A stretch of DNA of 64,000 nucleotides, from positions 12,369,974 to 12,433,973 of the forward strand of contig WMCF01000003.1 in assembly GCA_009792885.1 (NCBI GenBank). Reading direction: 5' to 3'. The first letter of the stretch is position 1, and every line of letters begins with the position of its first letter. The stretch is from Eremophila alpestris peregrina (taxonomy: Eukaryota; Chordata; Aves; Passeriformes; Alaudidae). Below the pieces are notes generated by a model. The model was not told the DNA's origin. It saw only the letters and a list, made by a program, of their open reading frames with translations, and made no database searches. This document shows positions 38,791 to 52,200 of this stretch, one piece after another. The position numbers and the translations under genes are program-made.

Positions 38791-41700
38791 GCTTTGTTTT
38801 GTTGGGGTTTTTAAACTCAAAATTTAATTTCAATTTTGGTGATAAAATAAATTCTCAATTTTTATTTTTTTTTATTTTTTTATTTTCACTTCAGTCCAGT
38901 TTCTCTATCCTCTTCTGCACAGTGGCTTAATACCTGTAGCTTTCACACATCATTTTCTAACCTCAAAATAATAACATTGAATAATTAGTTCAATTCACAT
39001 GTTGCTATACTTTACTGAGGATCAGATTCAGAAACTGAACAGGTAAATGAAAAATATTGCAGTTGCCCTTCCTTTATAGTGGACCAGACCAAAAGCCTTG
39101 ATTAAAGTGTTGTCCATGGTTTATTCAAGAGGTGAGAACCAAATGCCACAGCTGGAGGTTCTCTGGTTTTTTTACAACAAAACAAATTTAAAAAGAGACA
39201 AGTTCTTCACAAGGTCTCTCAAGTCTTTTCTAGCTGACAAATAACTGATAAAACCAGCCCATAGATTTTTAAGAGACTATCACAAATTAAACTTTTCTTG
39301 CATAATGTACCAGTTGGCAAAGTATTCTCAGTTTAATTTTCAAATATATTTTTTGGTCTACACTGCTGCTACTAGTTGCCAGCTCTCTTTGAGCTGTATG
39401 ACAACATTCCACCTCACCCCAGCAGGTATGATGCTGTGCTGTGAGAGCTGCCATGGAAATTGCTGGCGCCTAGGGGGACAGGTAAATAAATGCTGCTTTT
39501 TTTAGTACATAATGTTTTTCTCAGGTGGGGAAACAGTATATAACAGTATCCCAGCAAAGTGGGAGACAGTGAGCTATAATGCCAAAAGAATTAGAATGAG
39601 GTAGTCTCAAAAAAAAATCAAGGTTGATGTTCTGAATGCCTTCACCAGTATTGCTGGAAGAACTGAGTCTAATATGCCTTTTCCAATTAAGAATTCTTCT
39701 ACACTACTAAGTAATTAAGTATCATATTATTCATGTGTAATAAACAGCAACTTTCCAAAGACTTAAAAATTAATAAGGATGCACATGCAGGATCTGAAAA
39801 ATCTGGAATGCAGTTTCCAAGTATTACATTTCCACCACAGCAAATTCAATCATCTAAGCTAAAATCAGTGATATTGGTGTAGTCATGATATTACAAAGAC
39901 AGTAAAGATTATAGTGAAAAGTAAAATATTCAATAAACGTGATTGCAGGGCAGAGAAGAATCGGAAGATCGCATCTGCAACTGAAGGTTCATTTGCTTTC
40001 TACAGCTACATTCAATGAGTCTGGTAGAAAAAATTATCTCTTATAAATTGTGTCTCATTAGATTTGAAGCTCTTCAGCAGCTTTTGGCTGTCTTTGAATC
40101 CATACTATTATGTTACTCTAAACATACCCTAACAATTCTGTGTTTTGGATTGTGACATCTAAGAGTTATCAGTAGAGCAAATATTTACTCTAGAGTGAAT
40201 GGTGAGTTAGGATGTATAAGTAGCAACTGAGGGGAAAAAAAAAACTACAAAGAAAATTTTCAGCTTTAAAGTAAATTGGGAAGAATTTCTAATGTTTTAG
40301 TATCTTAAATATTGGTGTATCTTTATTTTCTTTAAAATATTTTCTGTTTAATAAAAATGTTATTCACATACTAAAAAGGACATATTTGCACTTGCCTTTG
40401 CTAGTGTGTTGCAGTTAACCAATACTAAGAAGCTATGACTATCATTGGGTTTTATGAGTTTATGGCCAAGAATATAGGAAAAAATATAAGAAGTGATCCA
40501 ACTATGCCAATTTGAGAAAGAAGAGGAGCTTTCAAGTTCTTGAAGAATTTTCTGAGGAAAAACTGTGACTGAAGAGAAAGGCTGATGAAGGAGTTAGGAT
40601 AGAGTGCTTTGGAAGTATGGATGGTGCCAAGGTATATATCTATATACAAGGCTCCTTCTGTGTAAAAGGCTTAATGATATTGTACCTCTGATTGCACACA
40701 ACTCTCTGTAGTTTTTTCTCTAAAAGAAATAGATGTTATGAGTGTAAAATAGGTCTTAAGAACTTTACTAATCAAATCCTGCATGGCATATTCACCTGCA
40801 ATAAATGGTATGATAAGGATTAAATTTTTTATGTGTTCCCACGGTCAAGAAGGGGATAAGAGAGAAAAACAAGTGTGACTGCCCGTGTATAGTAAGAAAA
40901 ATTAGCATCCAGCTCCGAAGTATGAAAAGGCAAAATAGAGAAATATTTTATTGATAATAGGGGAAAAAACTTAAGTCAGATATTTAGAGGATTAAATAAA
41001 TCTACTTGTAATCTGGGAGGCCTAGACAGGGAGGGAAGTGCCTCAGGTTGGTGCTCATTGACCTTAATAAACAGGTAAAATCTGATAGGTGTTACACATA
41101 ACCATAATGTATCGACCTTATTTACTTCTTGGAAAATGTCAAATTATGATAATCTCATATCTAAGAAATGAAACAACACAGGTATGAATTGTTGGTGAAA
41201 TCTGGAGGAGGTGAGTTTGGGCACTTGATGATGTGGTGAGGGATGGGCTTTGCCCGTCTCCAAGCAGTACCCAGTGCATGAGCTCCCTCCGCTCAGATCC
41301 CCTCCAGATCTCCAACCAATGCAGGAGGCACAGCCATCCTAGCAGAGCATACTTCTATTCTGGGTTTGACAGCAATGTTTCTTTCTCTCCTGGTTGTCTT
41401 TTCCATAGGCTGCAGCACGTTGGGAGAGCAGGCGCGACGCTCCTCTGCACAGGATTCAGCAGTGCCAGCCAGGGAAGGCAGCACCAGAGCTGCCACCCCA
41501 CCTGCCACAGCAGACCCTGCCTGAATCCCTGCCACAACTGAGAAACCAAGAATTTTCACGTAGAACTGCGAGAAATTTTTCAGTAGCGTATTTGTGTCAG
41601 TTGGAAGTGCGGATTTAAGCTGGATACCACTATTCACAAACTAGTGTGATTTCACAGAACTATAAAATTCTTAAAATTTAAAATAATACTACTTCTCTAG

Positions 41701-44700
41701 AAAAGAAAAGTGGGGGGAAAAAACCCCCAAAAATGTTTTGGTTTCCATTTCTTAAAAGAAAAAAAGGATAACCCAAACTTGAATATACTTTAAAGGATAA
41801 AGCAATCTTCATGACATGAAAGCAAAAAAAAAATTATTTTGGAGTTGCCTGACTTTTCTGTTATAGCACTGCTTACAAAAGGCTAGTGATATGACTTTAA
41901 TAGTTTGTAAGGCAATGCACAGACTTTGGAAAATAACAGTATTCTGCTTCTTGTCTCATATATTTAGACTAACATATGTAAGTAACATGAAGGGTATTGT
42001 AATATTTAGTTCAGTTATTTGCTAATCTCTGCAGATAGAGTTAGGGTTTATGAAAAGCATAGCAAGAGTCACCTCCCAAAGAGAACAACCTGGGAAAGGC
42101 CTCAATTCACTGAACACACACTAAAGGAATTCATTTTTAATTAGATTTATTACATAAATGGGTTTCTTGAAAAGTATCTGAACCTTAATTTTTGTTTGGA
42201 GATTCTGGACTACATATTCTATTACAATAAACTGAACTTCTGGGCAAACAGAGAGGATGAATCTTCTTTGTTTGAAAGTTTTATATTTCCCTGTTCAAGC
42301 CTTGGATTTAGAATTCCTGTGAAAATTTGACATCAGTTGCAGTGATTTATGAATTAAGTGACCTTGCTGTTGGGATAGTTTCTTTCAGCACCGTTGGGCC
42401 TTTGGCATGCTGAAATTAGACACATGACATTTAATTTAATAAAAACTTACTGGAGAAACTATAAGGCAGCACAATCCTAAATATAGCTGGAATTAGTAAA
42501 ATCTGTGCCCTAGCTTTTAGCTGCTAAGGTGCTATTTTGAGGATCACATCAGCGTTACACAACTTCTTTCGTCAGTGCTAGATAGCACAAGACCAAAATG
42601 AGCATATAAATGTTAAGAAGTCGTGCTTTTGGGACTGAGAAGCTGTTGTCATGCAAAGCAGAGAAGCACCAATAGGTGCTGTTGTGGGGACAGAAGCAAC
42701 AAATCTTTCCAAGTCATTTTTCTTAACTTCCAGGGTCCCTTGTCCTGGTTGGTGTTTACAATGTTAATATCACATGATATATTGTATTAAAAATCTATCT
42801 TCTTTGTTGGATTAGCTTTTAGACATGAAGTTGCCAAAGAAGATTCAGAAATTCACGACTTGGAATGCACATTCAGCATCTTAACTGAGAGTGAGCTGGG
42901 TTATCCATGGCACGGATCAGACTGTCACTTACAGTGTGATATGGCACAGGCTCCTCAGTGGTGGCAAAGGAGCTTTGTCAGCCCCTGCCTGCTTCCTTCA
43001 GCAACACAGCAAGCTCCCAAAGTGAGGCAGGTAGGGCTGCTGTAGCTGTGCTTTGCAATGTCTTCTCCTGTCCTTTGTTCCTGGTGCTGTAGACACTGGG
43101 CATAGCTACACAGATTTGGAGAGAGTTGAGGAGAGAATATGAGGTTATTTTGTTCCATATCATTTTCCCTTTTCTGGCAAATTTGTCTCAGTGAGGACAT
43201 ATGCACCTATTTTTAAGGGCTCTGCTCTAATACTTTAAGGGCTGGAATAATTGTTAAGGGGGTTGTTCTGATAGATATTCTAGTGGCAATACTGTATCTT
43301 GCTCAACAGATCAACTCAGTAGTCTAGAAGTGTTTCCTGTTCTCTGCACTGCCCAATTTAATTTACTCTGAGTAAGTAACAATTTAAAAGGTATTGACTG
43401 AGTTCACCACCTAAGGTGACATGGTATGGAAGGTTGCCACCAGTAGCTGATGTAGATTTTATAGCAAACCCCTGTTTCTCAAGTGCCATGTTGTTGTTTA
43501 AACTCTGGTGACAGTGACTGAAACTGGTCAATTGCCTTCTGGTAATATTTCTATTGGACAACATGACAAGTTGAATTATGCTGTATAACAAATTCTACAT
43601 ACTACCACAGCTTTTAAGAAATTGTTTTTGTCAGCTAAGAAATTATTGATTGAGTAAAAAAATATTTAAAGTCAGGCTGTAAGAAAACTGGTGAAAAGGT
43701 TAGGTATAGTGTAGTTTCCTAGAAATTGCCCCATAAATTCTCCAGTCATCAACACTAAAACAGTGATACCCCCTAAACTTCCAGGTAGTCATCTCCAGCC
43801 ACAGAACATATGCTTTAGGAGACTCAGTTTTGGTTGTACAGTAGACAAAACAACAAATAAAATTTCTTATGGAATTAAAATTACATTAGTGAAGCTTGTT
43901 TATGTCCTTCTAAGTTAAAGGAAAATGAAAATTTATTTAATTTGCAGGTAAAATGCAAGAGTCATTTTATATGTCAGGACAGCAAAGTTAAAGGGAAATA
44001 GTGTACCAAGAAAAAGCGGTGAATACTGGGCTTTCAGAGACATCATTATTACTTCATAAACATCTAGAAAAATACTGCTAAAAAAAGCCTTGCACAAAAC
44101 AAGAAAACATGTTCCTAGGCACAGTAAAGGGACCTGATTTAACTTTGTGATATGAAAAGTGTTAGGCTCTGGAGCAGTGTTTCTAGGGTAAGTTGTACAG
44201 CTTAATAGGAAACTGTCTGAATGTGGAGACACATAAAAATAGCACAGGGGATACCAGGAGAGGACTTGGTCCAGTGAGAGGCATAGAGAGTGTGTTTATT
44301 CAGACTCTGCATTGAATGCAACAGTTGTCTTTCCACAAAGTACACACTGCAAGGATGGGAGCTTTCAGGCAGGACAGTTTCATTTAGGATGTCTCAATAG
44401 TGTCTTTTTGTGGGCTGTACTTCATACATCTGTGTTACATATTGACACTAATTCTTAATTATCCTATGAATACAATTCCTTGAGACCTTGCAGCTTAGGG
44501 CCTTCATCTCTCTCCTAGTTCTTGAAAAAATATCTTTCTGTTTTAAGAAAACTCTAGATAATGCCATCTCTCAACACCTGTCCATTTCCAGATTAGTCCT
44601 TCATTGCCTGATTTTCTTGCTCTGTGTGGCCTGATAGTGTATTTATGTATAGATTCTGTTAGCTTCCATGGGAGCAGTGGTTATGCAAGTACTGCTGAGC

Positions 44701-45509
44701 TAATGCCCTGCTGCATTTTAAAGCTTTCCTTATGCCTGCCACTGCTCTAGGATTCTCAGAGGTTTCTGAAATGGCATGTACACAGAATGTGTGAGCTGCA
44801 TGAGCTATGTGAACAGTTCAAGCATAATGCCTCTTCTAGCTTCAGCTGCTTTCAATGTCTAGTAATTTATTTAGTTGCATATTCTAGCCCCAGATTTTTT
44901 TTCTTTAACAATAGGATAATATCAGGCTATTGGTGTAAATACACATGCAATTGTCAGTTAACCTCATGCTATTATTTTCAGAGTGCCTGCGGCACTGTAT
45001 CAGTACTGTCAGAGGAAAAATACCACAGAACAAGGTATTTCCACATTCTTTTCCATGAGCCAAGACACAAAATGGGCTCATTACCAATATGTGGCTTTTT
45101 ACAGTTCAAGATTAATATGTCTGCAGTTATCCAAAAAGCATAGAGTATGTGTGCAATTCAATAAAATGTAAACATGTGTTCCTGAAGAGACCAGGTGCTG
45201 CCAAAAAAAGAAACATAAAAAAGTCTATGTGCAAAACTGTTCAGAAAGCCTTTGGCCTAATTTCAGTACAACTTTTCTTCATTCAGAAATATTGCAGCTG
45301 CTGATGGCAGCTGAAGGTGTTGCCCAGAATTGCTTAAAATCATTAGGTACCATACGAGTGTATTGCACTTGAGGACTGACAAGAAAAAAAAACAAACAGG
45401 TCCCAATTCTACCTTTGCTGCAAATTGCAGAAAGGACTTGTTTAAAATTATTTATGACACCTTAACTAATGTAGCTAAATGCATCCCTACTGTACCTCAT
45501 GAATGAAGA
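38791..45509. other. Non-coding AT-rich DNA with one GC-rich island
   Basis: After T-rich low-complexity sequence up to about 38890 this is ordinary AT-rich non-coding DNA. The exception is the GC-rich island at 41210-41640, listed separately. Frames at 44787-45143 (118 codons plus) and 43933-44232 (99 codons minus) show no domains and overlap others. Confidence 0.65.
41210..41640. other. GC-rich island with exon-like segment
   Basis: GC content and CpG number rise well above the flanks. On the plus strand a strong 3' splice-site-like sequence (CT-rich tract, then CCATAG) ends at 41408. It is followed by a frame open for 69 codons, from 41409 to the stop at 41616-41618. On the minus strand a 114-codon frame covers 41293-41637. 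Frames open on both strands point to composition rather than coding. It may be a lineage-specific non-coding exon, a regulatory element or an unrecognised repeat. Confidence 0.35.
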
Positions 45510-45635
45510 TGGCCTTCTGTGTCAATTGCACAACCATCTGTAAATAGTGATGATTATAGACATTTACCTCACAGGGATGTTGTCAGGATACATTAGTTAA
45601 TGTATGTGTGGTGCCTTAAAAATATTAAATGCTAC
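45510..45635 (-). mobile_element. MIR-like SINE relic
   Basis: The plus strand reads like the reverse complement of a mammalian-wide-interspersed-repeat type SINE. It has CCATCTGTAAATAG, then ACCTCACAGGGATGTTGTCAGGAT, then TTAGTTAATGTATG, and ends in a small AT-rich tail. This order matches the well-conserved central and 3' parts of MIR/CORE-SINE elements. An A run follows at 45645-45659. Such SINEs predate the bird-mammal split and are normally this worn. Confidence 0.6.
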
Positions 45636-46189
45636 ATGCTGCACAAAAAAAAAAAAAAATCATTAGAATGGATTAAAAGGACCATTTTTGAGATTTTTTT
45701 TTATACATGCCTCTTTTAATAACAGGGACTTCTCAAGTGCCTCAAGAGGGGAATAATATATATAGGGATTTAAACACTGTGGGACCATATCTCTTGTTAT
45801 GAAACCTCAAAAATTCAGTCACAGGACATCTTGAGCCTTGCTGTTTAACATTCTTATAAAAAATTTTGAAGTTTAGGTAGACAAGATTGGATACAGGTGA
45901 CTATTAATATATCATATCTACAACCATACCTAATATCTGTTTAAAACTTCATTATGAATCAGTAGTAACTTCATTTCATTGCTGTATGTTCTTATACTAT
46001 GGATGGAGTTTTTATACCTTTCAATGTCGTGCAAGGTGTAATCACCTCTCATAAAAGGCTCTCCTATTGTAGACATTGACAGACTGTCATAATTCTGAGA
46101 TATATATTTTTATGCTGAGTAATGGTAGTCAGGCTAATTTTTAGCAATTTCAAAGTACAGTAGGCCTTGTGATACTTTATAAAGACAAG

Positions 46190-46296
46190 CCTCCATTATA
46201 TTTGTGAGGTAGGTGAGATAAGAGAGGTCAGAAGTTCTATGTAAAAAGAAAGTAGATCCTCTGAGGGTCATCTAATACTCTAGTCACTGAACCACT
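46190..46296 (+). mobile_element. Second MIR-like SINE relic
   Basis: The sequence CCATTATATTTGTGAGGTAGGTGAG, then AGAGAGGTCA, then ACTCTAGTCACTGAACCAC follows the order of a MIR-type SINE in forward orientation: the box after 'CCATTTTACAGATGAGG', the 'GAGAGGT' part, and the 'CTAACCACTA' end. A block in the middle is missing. The match is weaker than at 45.5 kb and rests on pattern memory. Confidence 0.42.
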
Positions 46297-49200
46297 TTGA
46301 AAAAGTCAGGAAAGTTACACCTGCACAGTAAATGTAGCCCTATTTATTTACATTTTAGGGGGGTGGACATGTAAAGTCATATTTCATAAAAGTCTGAATA
46401 GCCTATATTTTGTGGAAACCTCCGTATATTTTTTTCACAGAAAAGTATCCAGTAAGCGCGCTTACATCTGGATTGTGAGAGGAACATTGTAACATATAAA
46501 AAGTTATGCCATCTTTTCTGGGGCAGGGTAATTCTTGACAAAGCTACAATTCCACATTGGAATTCAGATATTATGGTGGTTAATTTCCTGTAGGAAGTGT
46601 TATCAGGATTGTTTATACAGTTTGTGGGAAGAGATAGTTGTCTAGTTGTTCTGCCAGACATGAAATGATGACTTCCTGAGTGAAGCTGCTCCCTTTCTTA
46701 GCCACTACTCTGCCCTTGAAAGGCATTTCCAAGGTAGGGAAGTCTGATCAATTTACTGGCTTTCTGGGCATTGCAAATTTTAAGAAAGAGCACAAAACTA
46801 TCAGTGAGAACCTTTTCATCTGTCCAGCTTTAATTTTTCATGTTTATCTCTTGAGTCCTCACACAAATCCACACAGAAAATAATGAACTGAATGAGAACC
46901 CACCCTGCTAATGAGCAAGATATACTGAAAATGATAAAGTGTGTTACTTAACAGGTGCCTGAATGCCTGGGCTAGGTCATCTGTTTCTCATTTAAAAAAC
47001 AAAGGGGGGAAATATCCAATAGCCAGTCACACACATTATTCCCATGTCTTGTTGCAATTAGTAGTCCTGTTAGGAGGGGAAAGACCAGGTCTGAGGATGC
47101 AGAACAACGATTTGAAAACATTTCACATGTCTGGGAATGTCAGACCATCACATAATTTTCTATTTGTTTTCTCTAAGTCCTTTCTATTGAAATGCTTGAC
47201 ATCAATAAATTATCATTATTTGGAATAAGAACCATAATCTGAGGTTTATATAGGCAGCAGAGCCAGTATTTATCAGCTCTCTTTTTGGACAGCATAGTCA
47301 TGTCAAAGTTATAGAGAACAATACAGCTATCTTTGTGATACTACTTTTCACTTACTTGTGTTTTTAGTGCTAAAGATTTGGCTGTCAAAAGCAGACAACA
47401 AAAGTTTGACAGGTGTGATACTGCCACTCCTGCACCTCAGTGTTGGACTTGGATGCCTAACGTGACAGCAAAGTACTTGTGATTTACCTGAGGCTGTTGA
47501 CTGCTGCCTGGGTAGGCACCATGGCCATGTTTTTAAAGGAAAGCATGTACCCTTTATGCTTACAAACAGAGGACTCCCATTTTAATGGTCAGGGTGCAAT
47601 TTGTTCCCTGTTGTTTAAAAGTAAAGGATGAGAAAAGTCTCATACCTCTTAGACAAAATAACTTTAACTCTGTGAGCACATTCAACTATGAATAGAAATA
47701 CCCACCTGTCAGTCAGTCAAGGTAGTTTAAAATACCTGTTCTGCAAAAGCCTGTGTGTCATTATAGATTTTGCAGTACGAGCAATGTTCTCTTTGTCAAA
47801 CAATGAAGCAATATGACTAATTAACACTCACTAGGGAATCTGAAATAATGATCTCTCTCTCTCTTCCTAGAGCCAATTACCCCAAATATTCAGATTAGCT
47901 ACCCACTATTTCTCTGAAAGAAATGTCTTGCTTTCTTTTTCTTTTTAATTTAAGGCATTATGTACCATGTAGCATCATGTTATAGGATGTTATGTCACAT
48001 CCTGACAGCTTACAACTAGGGATATGCTGAATTTATTGGATGGTTAATACCTTCATGAATTAACAAGATAACCAACTTTTCAGGAAAAGGAAATCTGGGA
48101 AATATTTGCAGAAATTCCTTCTATATCTGTAGGGAGAATATACCTGGTTGATTTAATCAGCTGTACTATTTCAACATGGCTTCCCACTAATATAATGTTT
48201 AAATACATATGTTTATTTATGCAGACATTTAATTAACAAAAATCTATGATCTGATTTTGCAATGCATGCAATACCTATAAACATATATGATAGTCCAGCA
48301 TTGTAACATAAACTATGATGTTTGAAAAATCCTTGATCAATTAGATACTTCCAAGATTATAATTTTCATCAGTTACCAACTTCATAAACAATTGGACCCC
48401 TTACCAAAGTCAATAATCTTTCTCTTATATGGTAATTATACAGCATTGCATCAGCAAATTTCTTATTTTGTACGGAGGAGAGAGATTTTTTCTTTTTATC
48501 CTCTCCCAGGTAAAATGAGAAACCAGAAAAGTATTTAGACATAGCAGTTCTCAGATTGCAGCATTTAAACCTTGGGCACCTGGGTCTTATATAGAAAGCA
48601 ACATAGTGTTAGCTCCAAAGGCCAAAAGACTTAATTATAATTAATACAGAGATATGTAGTACATTTAATAGAGAAATTTAGATTTCATGAACTAGAATCC
48701 TAAAACCAGAAAATATTTTAAATATCACAGCTTTTCAGAACTTAATCAGGTCCGAAGAGAGAGTTTTTTTGTGAACCAATGGCTGAACATCCTTTACTGT
48801 AGGTAGAAGGATTGCATGCTCTGTTTTACAGAGACAAAACTGTTCTGGTTTTTATCACTCCCCCAAGGTGAGAGGTTGGTTGGGTGTGTTATCTTTAAAG
48901 CTTGGTAGCTTCACTAATTGTGGGTTGCAAGTTGGTTTGAAGGCAAATTGTATGAAGGAATTCAAAATGTTTCTCAGCTGTCCAGAGATTGCTCTGACTA
49001 CACGGGTGTTTCCAGGTATCTGTGTTGTCACTCCTACTGACAGTTTTCCATTGGGTTGAAGAAAAATCATGAGTCACCAGGCTGGGAGGAGTGATGAGTG
49101 TGATGAAATTCTTCAGAACTTATGGGAAAAAAGGTCCAAAAATTTTTCTTATTCCATTCTTCCTTGTATTATGTATTTTTTCTACTAATTGTTTTATGTC

Positions 49201-52200
49201 ACTTGCACAGAGAAACTTCTGAGGCAAGAATGATGTGACTTGTCTTACCTTAAAATTACAGGCATGCTCATTTAATAAGTTGTGTATTAAAAAGAAATTT
49301 TTATATCCCTCTGTTGTAAATTTTGTACATTTCCTTTGAAAAATGGCAGAAAATTAGTAATGGTGTGGTGTTTTCCTTTTTTAAGCAACAGGCTGGAGAA
49401 GCAGGTGTCCATTTTTGCGACTCACGAAGTGATTTCTCATTCAGTTTATACTGAAGATTACTTTGAATTTACTGATCAGATCTAGCTTTAAAATAATTTT
49501 CTTCTATCTATTATGCAACTTGAGGGAAGATGAAACTTGATTCTTAAATGCAGCTTTTTAAAGATTGAATTAACTAGGTGACAAACAAAGTGGTTTTTTG
49601 CCATATTGTAGAAACTTAGAAGGCTGCTACACAAACATACAAATTTATGTTGCAAAGGTTTTGAATTTTTTTTAAAGAAAATTCTTCAATTTTAGGGGAA
49701 AAATTAGAGAAGCTGTGTGATCTGATGCACAGTTTTCTTGTGTAAATATTTCCTTCTGAATAAAACTTAGAGTCCAAAAATTTCCTATTTCTGCTACAGA
49801 TTTAAAAATACTGTGCTGCTGATGCTATTGTATTTAAACTTTACTATCACTTAGATTGTAAAATCATTCCCTGGGACAGAGGTATGTGTAGGTAATATAA
49901 GTGGTGCTTGACACTGGTACACATGTATATATTCAGAAAAATGCTGTCTGCTTTCTCACTTGTACATATACAACATGCAGCCAGCATAATCAGGGCTTGT
50001 CAGCCTGACGTGATAGGGTGGATTAGCAGAAGTTTTCCAGCTAAGGCTTGAGCATTTGTGCACTAACTACAAAAATAGTCTCTGTATCAAGCTTTGAAAA
50101 GAACATATGTGGACATTCTTTTATTTCTACTTGTGGCTGACAAAAATAAAACTGGCTGGGACTGACAGAGGTAGTGACATCAAGGTGACATGTAAGGCTG
50201 TCAAGTGGGAAGCCAGTTTAAGACTAAAAATACAGGGCAGCTTCCATTGACTTACATGGAGTGCACACTGTAACTTTAAGCAGGGAAAGTGTGCTCTGCC
50301 CTCAGTGTTTGCAAATTAAATCAGGGATTGGTAGTATTTTGAAGTTGCTCTGGATGTCAAATTTATAATGCTTTTAGAATTAAACAGCAGAAAGTGTTGC
50401 ATCCTTTAAATCTGACTCAAATCTAAGTTGTCTTTGTCATACCCTGCCTCTAATTTACCAAAGTTTAGCATCTTAAAACTAATGGCTCTTAGGGAAGATC
50501 ATGGAAAAGTCAGTTCTGTCAAATTTAGACTTCTCCACATTTACCATTCTGCTGTAGCTTTCTTACTCAGAAAAATTTTGCCTATCAAAAGGCTGAGTCC
50601 ACTAATGCCATCTGAAGTTGCACCACAAACCTGTTATGTGGAACCTAAGCTGCTGGCACTGAGGGCCTGCCACTTGTCACTGGCTTGCATTGTTGTTTTT
50701 CCACAACTTGGATCTTTAGATGCTTACATAAAGTAACTAGTAGCAGCTTGTCCTATTTAGGGATTTTTGGCTATCATAGTACCAGAAATTGTAAAACACT
50801 GCAATATATATTTTATTACAGATATATAATGATTATGTTCTTTATCTCCCCTTGCTTTCTCAAAAAACCCCAAGGTTTCTTAATTGTTTCTTTGGATACT
50901 GTGTTTTACAGAAAGCTGTTTGCTGGCTGGCATTGTAGATGGAATACTGATTTGCTGCAGCTTCCATCCCTTACTAGTGTTCCTGCTGCTTTCCTCTTCT
51001 ATCTTTAGAAACTTCCTTTTTAGACTATGAAAACAGGATAAAAAAACAGAAATGTACTGTTTATTCATTCTCTTTCTTCAGGCTGCATCATATGTCCCAT
51101 ATTACAATGACTAATATGATAAATCATATGACATTGAGACTGAAACAAAGGTACTTACAAGAACTGGAAATACACTTCTACAAATAGTTTTTCATTGCCT
51201 TTTAAACTAAAAGTTCTATAAAAATTCTTTAAGGTTCTTAATATATTCAACAGACTGCAGTTAATGCATCTTTGTTCAGAGTTGTGTGGGATTTGGCCAC
51301 ATGATTACAAATAGAATTAAGAGAGCAGCCTGTGTGTATGGGAACCTGATGAACCACCTCACTGTTTCTGTGACTACTTTAAACCACAGAGAAATACTTG
51401 GAACTCCATGTAACTACACAGCAGTGTTTTGAAGTGACCAAGGTATGTGAACAGAGTTTTCTGCTCCCTTCTGCAATGCTAAGAGGACAGCCATTACTGA
51501 ATAACCACAGAAACGTTTGCTAAAGTTGCTGGGGAGCTCATTTTACTTAGACTCAGAAATGTAAGGGCCAAAGTGCAAAAGTTTCTCAGAAACAGAGTGT
51601 GAAACATGTATAAAAATAATAATTCTGAATTTGTTATAAGCTGATCTACAGTTCTTTCTGAACTCATTGCCATAGTCTTTTTAAAAGGCTAAGCTTTTAG
51701 AACCATGACTCATTCAGGTAGAAGTTAATTACTTGTGACTTTTGTGAGCAAGTATGAACAAAGGCGAGTAGAACAGGTACAGTCTTATGCAATTTAGAAA
51801 GAACATTTCTACACTTTAGTTTGAAAAGCTGTTACTAAAATTGTTACTGCCATTGAAGCTTTCCAGTATGATACCACTGAGACTGCAACATTTTCCCTTG
51901 ATAGCAGCCTAATCACTGCCAAATAGGAAATTATTTTTGAAACAGGTGTTTGCTGTCCTTTTTGTCTTTTCATGTTGCTGTTCTTGCTATTGGGGAATTA
52001 CAGAGTGCAGGTCATGCCAACTATTGTTCTGCTATTCCAATTGAGAAATAGCTGCTTCTAGCAATGATAATGTTTAAAATTACCACTATAGTAAGAAAAT
52101 ACATCAGTGGTCTGCAGTTTATGAATACTTTTCAAATGCCTGAACCTTGTTAAGAGGACATCATTTTTTTTTGTTGGCTCTTTTTCAGGGTTGTATCAAC

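Noticed and set aside
38682..38930. 82-codon plus frame
   Set aside because: It reads through the 21-N gap and poly-T run, so the translation is meaningless.
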